Source: Planctomycetota bacterium (lineage in GTDB: Bacteria; Planctomycetota; UBA1135; GCA-002686595). From it: DNA of 64,000 nucleotides. Where the stretch lies: assembly GCA_026692665.1 (NCBI GenBank), contig JAPLOF010000013.1, forward strand, positions 1-64,000, written 5' to 3'. Shown here one piece after another: positions 10,601-18,311 of this stretch (positions within the stretch are counted from its first letter, which is position 1; every line of letters starts with the position of its first letter). The position numbers and the translations under genes were made by a program. The notes below the pieces were generated by a model that saw nothing but the letters and a program-made list of their open reading frames with translations, was not told the DNA's origin and searched no databases.

Positions 10601-12119
10601 ATTGACTACCCAGCCAGACGTCCGAGTACCCATCGCCGTTGAGATCCCCACCGACCGCTACAGAAATGCCAAAACCATCGTTCTGCGTTGCATTCGGCGA
10701 CGGAAGCGTGGCCGCAAACACGGGGGTTCCGGAAGCGGACCCCTTGAAGTACCACACTTCTCCGGAAGCGGTCGGAGAACCAGCCTGAGGTGCTCCAATG
10801 ACAATGTCATCGAACCCGTCCGCATCAGTATCGCCGGCCGTCGAGACGCTGTATCCAAGAAATGAAGACGAAACGTTGCTCTCGAATGCCCAGGCTGGAA
10901 CCGTCCCTAAGTTGCCGCTAACCGTCCCGAGAAACAGCTCGACCCGGCCTTCATTGGTTTCGGGTGAGGACACGAACGGGGAGCCAATCAAGACGTCGTC
11001 GCGTCCATCACCGTTTACGTCACCGGCTGTGCGGACGCTGTAGCCGTAGCTGTCGTTGGCGACAGCACCATCTCGAATCCAAGCAGGAGAGGCCAGCAGG
11101 CCAGCTGGTGAGCCCAAGTACAGATAGACTCGGCCTTCTGCCGTTGCGGTCGGCGAGTAGCTGTACGCGCCGATGATCACGTCACCAAACCCGTCCCCAT
11201 TCACATCGCCGGCGGGCGCGGCTGCGGTGCCGAACTGCGCGTTGGCCAGATTGCCTTCCGCTGTCCACGCCGCGGGTGATTGGATGCCCCCTGCGGAGCC
11301 CAAGAACAAGCTAGCCCGCCCCTCCTGAATTTGGCCGTTGCTGTAAGCCGGCGCAGTGATCAGGACATCGCTGAACCCATCGCCATTCACGTCACCAGCG
11401 GTGCAGGTGACTGTCCCGAAAGCCGAGTAGTCTTGATCTCCATCCCAGAACCAGACCGGCCCCTGCAGCAAGGGATCGATCGTGATCGGGTACGCAGAAC
11501 CCTCGTCCTTCACGTGCACCCCGATCCCGCGCGAGTTCGTCGCGAAGGTGGCCTCGACCGGCGCCCCATTCGCATCCCACGCCTTCAGCCCCTCGTACCG
11601 CATCCGCAGCTGCGCCCGGGAGTCGAGCAGCCAGATCGTCCTCGCGTCACCGAGGATCCGCGCTCCCAGATCCCCGCTGAACTCGATGTAGACCCAGACC
11701 GGGTCCTCGCCCTTCCCGCTGGGCCGCTCCGCGATCGTCCAGCCGTGCTCGAGCCCGCGCTTCGTCGGCCGGTACCACTCCTCCACGCCCGCCAGGGAGC
11801 GCGACACGTTCTCTCCCGAACGATGCGCGGGTGCGGCTTCCGCGGCGCGAAAGTCGGCGCCGCGCCCGATGCCTACCGTGCGCAGCCTGACGCCAAACGT
11901 CCGCTGACCGGCATCGATCTCGGCGCGCAAGCCTCCAGCGTCCACCTGCGTCCGCAGGCCGCCTTCGAAGGCCGGCAGCGCATGAGTACCTGCGCTGGCT
12001 CCTGCGGCCCACTCGGGCAGTCCGACGGGGGACACGGGGGCCGGGGCGGTTGCTCCGGACTGGGAGAGGCCGGGAGACACGAAGACGCTCAGCAAGAGCG
12101 ACAAGTGGAGCGAGAGCAT
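7629..12119 (-). CDS. Giant secreted integrin-alpha-like FG-GAP protein with dockerin-like repeats and CPCGN tail
   Basis: 1496 aa starting with a clear signal peptide (MLSLHLSLLLSVFVSPGLSQS). Residues about 20-210 form an N-terminal domain common in FG-GAP giants (it ends in YPITIDPLLQ). Residues about 215-1080 hold about fifteen FG-GAP repeats of the form AGDVNGDGxxDVxxGAP, as in integrin alpha propellers. A beta-sandwich-like region follows, then about six short DCNGNxxPDxCD calcium-type repeats, and finally the lineage tail (CPCGN, FGDGLRC, WYRN, FNLTNG, ending VTWQP). It is the first gene of a two-gene minus-strand unit with the next propeller protein. Likely cell-surface or extracellular; ligand unknown. 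Domain assignment is strong, biological role is inference. Confidence 0.9.
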   Translation of the reverse strand: MLSLHLSLLLSVFVSPGLSQSGATAPAPVSPVGLPEWAAGASAGTHALPAFEGGLRTQVDAGGLRAEIDAGQRTFGVRLRTVGIGRGADFRAAEAAPAHRSGENVSRSLAGVEEWYRPTKRGLEHGWTIAERPSGKGEDPVWVYIEFSGDLGARILGDARTIWLLDSRAQLRMRYEGLKAWDANGAPVEATFATNSRGIGVHVKDEGSAYPITIDPLLQGPVWFWDGDQDYSAFGTVTCTAGDVNGDGFSDVLITAPAYSNGQIQEGRASLFLGSAGGIQSPAAWTAEGNLANAQFGTAAAPAGDVNGDGFGDVIIGAYSYSPTATAEGRVYLYLGSPAGLLASPAWIRDGAVANDSYGYSVRTAGDVNGDGRDDVLIGSPFVSSPETNEGRVELFLGTVSGNLGTVPAWAFESNVSSSFLGYSVSTAGDTDADGFDDIVIGAPQAGSPTASGEVWYFKGSASGTPVFAATLPSPNATQNDGFGISVAVGGDLNGDGYSDVWLGSQSAVGQRGRADVYLGSPSGLNPGSSNSVTGASAGDYLGTSLGPAGDVDGDGIADIVVGAPRLGSSPQAAGYAIVRSGGFFQIVDTMLTGGLGADAFGASVCTAGDVNGDGFSDVIVGAPQFTDDQQSEGRARLYYGGPKDSVPTSSAVPTFGDTQSASGSALALGDIDQDGYADLVVGEPNWSNGSGNSGRVRLFMGSAFGISATPSWTSTPLVDEIGSRMGASVAYLGDVNDDGRGDVLVGAPGASDGQAGEGKAYLFLGSGAGLTTISQVLQLNEVGAAFGASMSSAGDLDGDGRSDAVIGAPTSPSGGGAGRAYVFLGRKIGPVYLSLVSTLQGTQPGERFGHAVSGGGDFDADGLSDLAIGAPLYSGGQTQEGRFLVYRGAQLIGLVPTPNRIVEGNETGAELGFALSSAGDVNGDSRSDLLVGAPGFLAGTRGGLAFLYMGQNLAGQPIIAGASSASIVVDNAGARLGEALAFAGDPNGDGYGDVLVGAPLADFGSTDSGVALLFLGSGTGLLGVSTLGPVAAPVSIYAVSLGSSSVVANEHAGAALAGGADVKGHGFGDIVVGSPGSMTGDGEWDLFYGGSGVTASRVTSDNQRQYNDAQALNLLGRSSEVAGFGASMFATSHDGSSPPLPGTVAGREDVRLTWEIQELGVSFTASATASGPTWQDTGVVTGPLLRLTQPVNGLTADRNYHWRLRIDVRNPYFPHSRWIALPGNSMTEKKVGSARDCDNNGVGDGTQIALDPSRDCNDNGVLDTCDLTNGTSQDCNGNQSPDECDLFSNDCDGNLIPDECQVDCNGNFVPDVCDIASATSQDTNADGIPDECTALLMNVTLPCAGDGSNTPCPCGNSSPMGTAEGCLNSLGVAGRVRVEGIARVTYDNFLLRGTQMPNSSALYFQGTGVQNGGAGSVFGDGLRCASGSVLRLATKLNSGGASQYPDAGDASISVRGAIPSVGGARTYQLWYRNAAAFCLPSTFNLTNGVTVTWQP
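8121..8415 (-). repeat. Tandem thrombospondin-3/dockerin-like Asp-Asn-Cys repeats inside the propeller gene
   Basis: About six consecutive units of 13-20 residues (DCDNNGVGDG, DCNDNGVLDTCD, DCNGNQSPDECD, DCDGNLIPDECQ, DCNGNFVPDVCD, DTNADGIPDEC). Each has the DxNxDG spacing expected to bind Ca2+ and most carry paired cysteines. The array links the propeller part to the C-terminal tail, probably as a calcium-rigidified stalk. Confidence 0.75.
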
Positions 12120-12709
12120 GGGTGGACCCTGGGGTCAGGTGGGCGACGCGCACCGGGGAAGCTCGGTCTCGACCTGACCCGCGCCAAGCTACCCGCAGCG
12201 GGTGCATCTCGCAGCCCCAGGTCCGTGGAATCGGCCGATCGCCTGCGTGCCGCATTCCACGGAGGCGGCACTGGACCCGGACGCCCCGACTCCAGGGCCG
12301 CCTCGCTCCCCCCGCCACGAGAAGTCGCGTGGATTGCTGCTGGACCCGAGCTGGCGCGGGACAGACACCCAGCCCACACGCCCCCCCCGATGCACAGGCT
12401 CACTTGCTCACTCTCTTCCTTGCCGCTTCCCTCACAGGCAGCACAGGCCGCGTGCCGGAGCACCTCGTGGTTCCGCTCCGTCGCGCACCGGATCCCAACG
12501 CGATTGCTTGCGACGAGGAATGCACCGGTCGACTTCGTTCGCCCCCCCTGTGCCCGTCAAGACAACCACCTGTGGGGCGGGCGAGCCCGTGGCCAGTCAG
12601 CCGCGCTGCTGGGTGTCGAGCGAGCGAGACCTTTCCCCCTTCCTCGCACCGCTAGAACCCACGCGCGGTACGTGACCAGTCCGGCATCGGGCGCCACACT
12701 GGCCCGCCC
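12120..12709. other. 590-base divergent intergenic region with three inverted repeats
   Basis: No supportable gene. It separates the minus-strand giant propeller gene from the plus-strand exonuclease gene. It holds perfect inverted repeats: GGGTCAGGT at 12132-12140 with ACCTGACCC at 12172-12180; ACCCGC-A-GCGGGT at 12191-12203; and CCGTGGAAT at 12223-12231 with ATTCCACGG at 12254-12262. All three sit within 143 bases upstream of the giant gene, where operators or 5' UTR hairpins would be expected. The rest (12263-12709) shows nothing I can name. Confidence 0.6.
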
Positions 12710-13516
12710 GTGACCCGCCCCATCGTCGCCTTCGACACCGAGACCGCCACATCGCGCGGCGCGCCGCACCTGATCGAGATCGCCGCCGTCCGCGCCGTCG
12801 GCGGTGAGATCGTGGATCGCTTCGAAGCGTTCGTGCGGCCCGAGGTCCCGATCGAGGCGGCCGTCACGGAGGTCCACGGGCTCGTCGACGACGACGTGCG
12901 CGACGCGGAGACGGCTGGCGTCGTGCTGGCACGTTTCACGCAGTGGGCCGGCGAGGACTGGCTCGTCGCGCACAACGCGAGCTTCGACGCCGCGGTGCTG
13001 GCGTTCGAGGCGGAGCGGTACGGCGTCGAACTCTCCACGGCGCCGATCCTGGACAGCCTGAAACTCGCGCGGCGGTTCATCGCGGACTCGCCCGATCACA
13101 AGCTCGGGACCCTCGTCGAGCACCTCGAGCTCGACGTCGGGCGTTCGCACCGCGCTCTGCCCGACGCGGTGGCGTGCTGGCTCGTCTTCGAGGAGTGCCG
13201 TGCGCGATCGGGACTCGACGAGACCACCTGGTGGGGCGAAGCGGTCGGTCGCGGTGGCCGGACCACATTTCGGGGATCGCGGCCGCGCATGCCGCGCTTG
13301 ACCCAGCGCCTGCGCGGTCTCGAGGCGGCCTGCCGCGAGCGGGTGCGTGTCACCGTCGTCTACGGCGACGGCGAGAACGCGCCGGCACGCCTGGCGATCG
13401 TGCCGAGGCTCTTCTTCGAGAGCGGCGAGCGCTCGTACCTGGAGGCGGAGTGCGTGCGCTCGGGGCTCTTGAAGACCTACCGCCTGGACCGCATCCAGCG
13501 CGTGGAAGCGGGCTGA
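12710..13516 (+). CDS. DEDDh 3'-5' exonuclease fused to a WYL-like domain
   Basis: 268 aa starting at GTG. Residues 1-165 are a DnaQ/epsilon-type exonuclease: ExoI motif with Asp9 and Glu11 (FDTET), ExoII with Asp93 (HNASFD), and ExoIII with His147 and Asp152 (HRALPD), so all catalytic residues are present. After a linker, residues about 208-266 read like a WYL domain (RVTVVYGDG, then VPRLFF, YLEAEC, and YRLDRIQRV at the end). WYL domains bind ligands or nucleic acid and occur in regulators of defence and DNA-damage systems. The protein probably degrades or proofreads DNA under control of a ligand sensed by the WYL part (inference). It is followed by typA after 107 bases. Confidence 0.88.
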   Translation: MTRPIVAFDTETATSRGAPHLIEIAAVRAVGGEIVDRFEAFVRPEVPIEAAVTEVHGLVDDDVRDAETAGVVLARFTQWAGEDWLVAHNASFDAAVLAFEAERYGVELSTAPILDSLKLARRFIADSPDHKLGTLVEHLELDVGRSHRALPDAVACWLVFEECRARSGLDETTWWGEAVGRGGRTTFRGSRPRMPRLTQRLRGLEAACRERVRVTVVYGDGENAPARLAIVPRLFFESGERSYLEAECVRSGLLKTYRLDRIQRVEAG

Positions 13517-13623
13517 ACGGAAGAGGGGGCCGCGCTCCTGTTGCCGCCTGGACGGCTTGCGAGTACCTTCTTTCGCCCAGATTTCCGGGAGCAGGCCCCC
13601 CGGAGTCGAGACACGAGCGCCCT

Positions 13624-15456
13624 ATGCCGTCCAGGAAACAGATCCGCAACATCGCCATCGTCGCCCACGTCGACCATGGCAAGACCACGCTCGTCGACAC
13701 GATGTTCCGGTTCGCGGGCACGTTCCGGAAGAACCAGGTCGTGCAGGAGCGCGCGATGGACAGCGACGCGCAGGAGCGCGAGCGCGGCATCACGATCCTC
13801 GCCAAGAACACGGCGATCGACTACCACGGCTACCGCATCAACATCGTCGACACGCCGGGCCACGCCGACTTCGGCGGCCAGGTCGAGCGCACCTTGCGCA
13901 TGGCCGACGCGGTCCTCCTGCTGGTGGACGCGGCCGAAGGGCCGATGCCGCAGACGCGCTTCGTGCTCAAGAAGGCGTTCGAGAACGGCCTGCGCGCGCT
14001 GGTCCTGATCAACAAGATCGACCGCCCCGACGCGCGCGTGAACGAGGTCCTCGACCTCGTGTTCGAGCTCTTCATCGAGCTCGGGGCGCACGACGAGCAG
14101 CTCGACTTCCCGGTCGTCTACGGCTCGGGCCGCGACGGCTACGCGATGCACGACATGAAGGACGAGAAGAAGGACCTCGAGCCCCTCTTCGACATGATCC
14201 TGAAGCACGCGCCCGCGCCGCCGCAGGACGACGCGGAACCGGTCCAGTTCCAGGCCGCGACCCTCGACCACGACGACTTCTTGGGGCGCATCGCCATCGG
14301 CCGCGTGCGCCGCGGAGTCCTCAAGAACGGCATGCGCGTGGCCGTGTGCCACCCGGACCGCTCGAAGGCGGTCGTGGTGCCCATCAAGGGCCTCTTCCGT
14401 TACGAGGGTCTGCAGCGCGTCGCCACCGAGATCGTGCACGCCGGCGACATCGCCGTCGTCGCGGGCATCGAGGACATGAAGATCGGCGACACCCTGTGTC
14501 CGCCGGAGTTCCAGGAGTCGCTGCCGGCGATCCTGATGGACGAGCCCACGATCTCGATGGAGTTCTACGTCTCGAGCTCCCCCTTCGCGGGCCAGGAAGG
14601 CCAGTACGTCACGAGCCGCCAGATCCTGACGCGCCTCGAGCGCGCGGCGCTGCGCGACGTCGCGTTGCAACTGAACGAGAAGGGCACCGACGACGGCTAC
14701 GAGCTCAAGGGCCGCGGCGTCATGCACCTCGGCGTGTTGATCGAGAACATGCGTCGCGAGGGCTTCGAGTTCTCGGTCGGCAAGCCGCGCGTCGTGCTCA
14801 AGGAGATCGACGGCCACAAGCACGAACCGTACGAGCGCACCGTCGTCGAGCTCCCGAACGAGCACGCCGGCAAGATCATCGAGTACTTCGGCAAGCGCCG
14901 CGGCGAGATGACGCACATGGAGCCGATGCCCGCCGGCACGCGGATCGAGTTCCTCGTGCCCTCGCGCGGCCTGATCGGCGCGCGCACCGCGCTGATGACG
15001 CTCAGCCAGTGCATGGCGATCCTGAGCCACGTCTTCGAGGAATGGCGCCGCGACGGCGGCCCGCTGCCGATGCGCCAGAACGGCGTGCTGATCGCCGACC
15101 GCACCGGCGAGTCGGTGCCCTACGGCATGTTCGGCCTCCTCGACCGTGGCACGTTCTTCGTCGCGCCCGGCACGCCCGTCTACGAGGGCATGATCATCGG
15201 CGAGAACAACAAGGACAACGACCTCGGGGTCAACGTCTGCCGCGAGAAGAAGCTCACGAACATCCGCTCGGCCGGCAAGGACGACAACGTGAAGCTGCCC
15301 CCGCCGCACGTCATGTCGCTGGAAGAGGCGCTCGAGTACCTCGAGGACGATGAACTGCTCGAGGTGACGCCGAAGACGCTGCGCCTGCGCAAGCGCATCC
15401 TGACCGAGATGGAGCGCAAGAAGCAGACGCGCAAGGACGTCAAGGCGCGCGTCTAG
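13624..15456 (+). CDS. typA: Translational GTPase TypA/BipA
   Basis: 610 aa, the usual length for this family. The start is the ATG at 13624, just before the G domain ([18 protein letters not shown]). G1 is HVDHGKTT, the switch I region contains RGITI, G3 is [10 protein letters not shown] and G4 is NKID. It continues through the EF-G-like domains II, III and V and the BipA C-terminal domain ([11 protein letters not shown], then LVNVC-type region and KTLRLRKR near the end). It is a ribosome-associated GTPase used in 50S assembly and in adaptation to cold and stress. The frame is open far upstream but that part overlaps the exonuclease gene and is not native. A strong hairpin follows the stop. 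Confidence 0.97.
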   Translation: MPSRKQIRNIAIVAHVDHGKTTLVDTMFRFAGTFRKNQVVQERAMDSDAQERERGITILAKNTAIDYHGYRINIVDTPGHADFGGQVERTLRMADAVLLLVDAAEGPMPQTRFVLKKAFENGLRALVLINKIDRPDARVNEVLDLVFELFIELGAHDEQLDFPVVYGSGRDGYAMHDMKDEKKDLEPLFDMILKHAPAPPQDDAEPVQFQAATLDHDDFLGRIAIGRVRRGVLKNGMRVAVCHPDRSKAVVVPIKGLFRYEGLQRVATEIVHAGDIAVVAGIEDMKIGDTLCPPEFQESLPAILMDEPTISMEFYVSSSPFAGQEGQYVTSRQILTRLERAALRDVALQLNEKGTDDGYELKGRGVMHLGVLIENMRREGFEFSVGKPRVVLKEIDGHKHEPYERTVVELPNEHAGKIIEYFGKRRGEMTHMEPMPAGTRIEFLVPSRGLIGARTALMTLSQCMAILSHVFEEWRRDGGPLPMRQNGVLIADRTGESVPYGMFGLLDRGTFFVAPGTPVYEGMIIGENNKDNDLGVNVCREKKLTNIRSAGKDDNVKLPPPHVMSLEEALEYLEDDELLEVTPKTLRLRKRILTEMERKKQTRKDVKARV

Positions 15457-15478
15457 TCCAGTCCGGCGCGCTTGCGTA

Positions 15479-15502
15479 GTCCGGCACGCCCGCGTGCCGG
15501 AC
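15479..15502 (+). terminator. Strong hairpin after typA, probable terminator
   Basis: An 11-base perfect stem (GTCCGGCACGC pairing with GCGTGCCGGAC) with a 2-base loop starts 23 bases after the typA stop codon. There is no clear T-run after it, so termination may be Rho-assisted or the hairpin may stabilise the mRNA end. Confidence 0.6.
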
Positions 15503-15534
15503 CACCAGGATTGGTTCCTCTACCGTGACACCTC

Positions 15535-15565
15535 CCGGTGGTCCGGCCTCGACGCCGGCCACCGG
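15535..15565 (+). promoter_or_regulatory. Second GC-rich hairpin in the leader of the candidate selenoprotein gene
   Basis: CCGGTGG plus CCGGC (with one bulged T at 15542) pairs with GCCGGCCACCGG, a 12-base-pair stem around a six-base loop. It ends 27 bases before the ATG of the small gene at 15593. It may be a second terminator for typA or a leader structure for the small gene; the sequence alone does not decide. Confidence 0.4.
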
Positions 15566-15592
15566 TCCGCTCGCCCCTCCCCTTCTCCCTCG

Positions 15593-15796
15593 ATGACCGA
15601 CGACCTCGAGTACGTGATGGAAGGCACGCGCGGCGAGCTCGCGCGCTTCGTCGACGCCCTGAAGCGCGCCGGGATCACCGGCTACGTGCGCCCCAAGAAC
15701 GGCTGCCCGCCGACTTCGTGAAAGCCCTACGTGGAGCTCGCGGTCGCGAGCTCGGATCACGCGCGCGCCGTCGAGGTCGTGATGCGCGCCCTGTGA
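15593..15796 (+). CDS. Candidate selenoprotein: small DUF2007-like protein with in-frame UGA (Sec43)
   Basis: Read conventionally this is a 42-residue peptide ending at TGA 15719-15721. The same frame continues for 24 more sense codons, 23 of which end in G or C, and closes at TGA 15794-15796, giving 67 residues with UGA at position 43. The local motif is Cys38-Pro-Pro-Thr-Ser-UGA43-Lys-Pro. The full-length product (helix ARFVDALKRAGI, PPTS-x-KP segment, strand VELAV, helix DHARAVEVV) looks like the small DUF2007 'signal transducing' family, in which a Cys or Thr often stands near this place. An almost ideal bacterial SECIS-like hairpin follows the UGA. I infer selenocysteine insertion; the alternative is a nonsense mutation. 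Start chosen at ATG 15593; no strong Shine-Dalgarno. Confidence 0.6.
15734..15753 (+). promoter_or_regulatory. SECIS-like hairpin downstream of the in-frame UGA
   Basis: GAGCTCGC pairs perfectly with GCGAGCTC around a GGTC apical loop at 15742-15745. Twenty bases separate the UGA from the loop. Bacterial SECIS elements lie inside the coding region just after UGA, with a stem-loop whose first loop bases include G; the E. coli fdhF loop, as I recall it, also contains GGUC and lies about 17 bases after UGA. The match in spacing, stem and loop is the main reason to call the gene a selenoprotein. Confidence 0.6.
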
Positions 15797-15875
15797 CGGC
15801 TCGTACCGGGCCGGTGGCGGACTGAGGCGCCCACCGCACCGCGTTCGCCCCCCACGATCGGGGCCGCGGCCCGCG

Positions 15876-16781
15876 TCACCGCCACCGCTCGACGCCGGGA
15901 AATCGCTCGAGCCATTCGGCGGAGCGCTCGGGCCGCACGCCGAACGCCTTGGCCAGCGCATCCGCCGTGGTGCCGTCCGCGGCCGTGATCGTGACGACAC
16001 TGCGCGTCGTGAGGCCGAGTCCGGTCCGCGGATCGACCACGTGGCTGTAGCGGACGCCGTCGATCTCGACGTGCTGCTCGGTGTCGCCCGACGTCGCGAC
16101 GGCGCGGTCGTGGACGAGGCGCACCGCGCCGCCCACGTCGACTTCCCAGCCCTCGCGGCCGTGGGGCGGCGCACCACACACGATGTCGCCGCCCATCTGC
16201 ACGAGGGCGCACGGGAACCCCTGGCGCGCGAGCAGGTCCACGGCGCGCTGGCACGCGAAGCCCTTGCCGATCCCGCCCAGGTCGAGCCGCATGCCGGCCT
16301 TCGCCAGGGCGATGGTGCGACGGTCCGGGTCGAGTTCGACGAGGCGCCATCCGACGAGCGCGCGGGCACGCTCGATCTCGAGGGCCGCGGGCAAGAGCTT
16401 CGTGCGCCGCGCCTCACGCCACAACTGGACCAGCGGCCCGACCGTGACGTCGAAGGCGCCGTCCGTGGCCACCGACATCGCGCTTGCGGCCCGCAGGATC
16501 TCGAACAGGTCGTCCGAAACCGGCACGGGGCCCGAGCCGGCACGTTCCGAGAGCTGCGAGAGCTCGCTGTCCGGCCGCCAGTCGCTGAAGGCCTGCTCCA
16601 GCCGCTCGATCTCCGCGAATGCGGCGTCGGCGGCGTCCGCGGCGATCTCCACGGACGGGGCCTGGAGTACGATGCGCGCCTCGACGCCCATCGCGAGGCG
16701 TGAGAACTCGAACCTCGACTCCGCTTCCGGCGGAGCTCTGCACCCGATGAGGCACAAGACGACGCTCACGGCGAGGAACAC
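15876..16781 (-). CDS. apbE: ApbE-type FAD:protein FMN transferase, lipoprotein
   Basis: About 301 aa if it starts at GTG 16781. The frame is open further upstream, but that part is the antisense of the neighbouring gene. A short hydrophobic signal with lipobox LIGC is followed by the family's FSRLAMGVEARIV segment. ApbE landmarks include DGAFDVTVGPLV, LDLGGIGKGFA, a GGDIVCG segment, and the C-terminal SGDTEQ, HVVDPRTG and TADALAKAF motifs. It uses FAD to attach FMN to a Thr of periplasmic flavoproteins such as NqrB/NqrC or RnfG. Its 5' end overlaps the 5' end of the divergent gene by about 35 bases. A GTG 12 bases further in (16769) is another possible start. Confidence 0.88.
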   Translation of the reverse strand: MFLAVSVVLCLIGCRAPPEAESRFEFSRLAMGVEARIVLQAPSVEIAADAADAAFAEIERLEQAFSDWRPDSELSQLSERAGSGPVPVSDDLFEILRAASAMSVATDGAFDVTVGPLVQLWREARRTKLLPAALEIERARALVGWRLVELDPDRRTIALAKAGMRLDLGGIGKGFACQRAVDLLARQGFPCALVQMGGDIVCGAPPHGREGWEVDVGGAVRLVHDRAVATSGDTEQHVEIDGVRYSHVVDPRTGLGLTTRSVVTITAADGTTADALAKAFGVRPERSAEWLERFPGVERWR

Positions 16782-17748
16782 GGCCTTCCTCGCGCTCGCC
16801 GCGGCCTGTGTGACCGCCTGCGAGACCCAGCCCGCGAAGGACGAGTCGGCGGCGCGCGCCGTCGAGGCGCCCGCCAACCCGAGCCGTGACGCCCGCGCTC
16901 CCGTGGCGGCGGGGCCGGTGCCGCCCGGCGCGGCTCTGACCCCAGCCCCGGTCGAGCGCGCGGGCCCGACGCCTCCCGGGCCGCAGGTCGCCGCACCGGC
17001 GGCTCCGACCCAGGGCATGCTCGCGGGATTCGAGATCCTCGTGCCCGGGACGACCGCGAAGCTCGTGCTCGCGCCGATCCCCGCGGCCGAGGTGCAGGCC
17101 GCTGACGGGACACGTGCCTCCGTCGCGCCGTTCCTCGCCGCGACGACCGAGATCACCTGGGACATGTACGACGCCTTCGTGTTCGCGATGGAGCGCGCGG
17201 AGACCGAGAAGGACCCGCCCGACGCGTTCGCGCGTCCGAGCAAGCCCTACATCCTGATGGACCGCGGCTTCGGTCACGCAGGGTACCCCGTGATCTCGGT
17301 CTCGTTCCGGGGCGCGACCCAGTTCTGCCGCTGGCTGTCGAACCGCACCGGGAAGCACTTCCGACTGCCGACCGAGGCCGAGTGGACGCATGCGGCCCGA
17401 GGCGGGATCGCCACCGATCCCGATGCCGCGGCGCTCGACGCGAGCACCTGGTACCAGCCCAACTCGAAGACGCGGGGTCGCCTGAGCACCCATCCCGTCG
17501 GCAAGAAGGCCGCGAACGGCTACGGGCTCCACGACGTCCTGGGCAACGCCGCCGAGTGGACGGTCGGCGCCGAAGGGAAGGGAGTGCTGCGCGGCGGGTC
17601 GTTCAAGGACCCGGCCGAGAAGGCCGCCCTGAGCGCGCGGCTCCCCGACGACCCCGCGTTCAATGCGACCGACCCGCAGATCCCGAAGAGCGTGTGGTGG
17701 CTCGCGGACGGACCGTTCGCCGGTTTCCGCGTGGTCTGCGACCCGTAG
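16747..17748 (+). CDS. SUMF1/formylglycine-generating-enzyme-fold lipoprotein
   Basis: 333 aa from ATG 16747. It has a lipoprotein signal (MRHKTTLTARNTAFLALAAA then lipobox VTAC), a Pro/Ala-rich linker (about 26-95) and a SUMF1/FGE-type domain with the usual landmarks: FLAATTEITWDMYDAF, LPTEAEWTHAARGG, GLHDVLGNAAEW, RGGSF and GFRVV at the end. The FGE cysteine pair is not evident, so it may be a binding or structural homologue rather than a sulfatase activator. It lies divergent to apbE with overlapping 5' ends. It probably sits on the outer membrane facing the periplasm. Confidence 0.85.
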   Translation: MRHKTTLTARNTAFLALAAACVTACETQPAKDESAARAVEAPANPSRDARAPVAAGPVPPGAALTPAPVERAGPTPPGPQVAAPAAPTQGMLAGFEILVPGTTAKLVLAPIPAAEVQAADGTRASVAPFLAATTEITWDMYDAFVFAMERAETEKDPPDAFARPSKPYILMDRGFGHAGYPVISVSFRGATQFCRWLSNRTGKHFRLPTEAEWTHAARGGIATDPDAAALDASTWYQPNSKTRGRLSTHPVGKKAANGYGLHDVLGNAAEWTVGAEGKGVLRGGSFKDPAEKAALSARLPDDPAFNATDPQIPKSVWWLADGPFAGFRVVCDP

Positions 17749-17806
17749 AGGGGCTGCAGGAAATACCGGACGGCCGCTTGCGTCGGCTCGATTCGTAGCT
17801 AGATTG

Positions 17807-17816
17807 GTTGCGGAAT
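17807..17816. promoter_or_regulatory. Candidate Rrf2 operator, copy 1
   Basis: The 10-mer GTTGCGGAAT overlaps the start codon of the Rrf2-family gene. Its exact reverse complement occurs upstream of the next gene, the SDR (18274-18283). A shared element before the regulator and its probable target fits autoregulation plus target control. Confidence 0.5.
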
Positions 17817-18237
17817 GACAACCAGCTCGCGCTACGCCGTGGCTCTCCACGTCCTCGTCGCCCTGGCCCACCTGGGCGAGGACGGTGCGACGTCGGAGCG
17901 TCTGGCGGGCAGCGTGAACACGAATCCGGTCGTCGTCCGTCGGATCCTCGGCTTGCTCGCGAAGGCGGGCTTCGTCAGCGGCCAGGGTGGACGCCATGGC
18001 GGGTACAAGCTGGCTCGGGACCCCAAGAAGATCGCGCTGGACGCCGTCCTGAAGGCCGTCGAGCCCGACGGGATCTTCCCGGTCCACGAGAACCCGCCGA
18101 ACCGCGTCTGCCCGGTCAGCTGTGGGATCAAGGAGGTCCTGGGAGGCGTCTTCGCGCGCGCCGAGGCCTCCATGCACGACCGGCTGCGCGAAACGAGCGT
18201 CGCGGACCTCCTGCGTCGCGTCGAGTCCACCGGCTGA
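17815..18237 (+). CDS. Rrf2-family transcriptional regulator
   Basis: 140 aa. It has an N-terminal winged helix-turn-helix (SRYAVALHVLVALA, then SERLAGSVNTNPVVVRRILGLLAKAGFV and the wing GRHGGYKLA), as in YwnA/IscR-like regulators. The C-terminal part carries CPVSC (near 100-105) rather than the three-Cys set of IscR, so an Fe-S cluster is possible but not assured; thiol-based redox sensing is more likely (inference). It is followed after 74 bases by an SDR gene, a common arrangement in which the regulator represses the reductase. Confidence 0.92.
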   Translation: MTTSSRYAVALHVLVALAHLGEDGATSERLAGSVNTNPVVVRRILGLLAKAGFVSGQGGRHGGYKLARDPKKIALDAVLKAVEPDGIFPVHENPPNRVCPVSCGIKEVLGGVFARAEASMHDRLRETSVADLLRRVESTG

Positions 18238-18273
18238 ATCCCCTCCCCGTTCACCGTCCCTTCACCGTTTCTT

Positions 18274-18283
18274 ATTCCGCAAC
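18274..18283. promoter_or_regulatory. Candidate Rrf2 operator, copy 2
   Basis: ATTCCGCAAC, the exact reverse complement of the 10-mer at the Rrf2 start, lies 28 bases before the SDR start codon. Confidence 0.5.
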
Positions 18284-18311
18284 ACATCCCGTTACACACA
18301 GGAAACCACAC

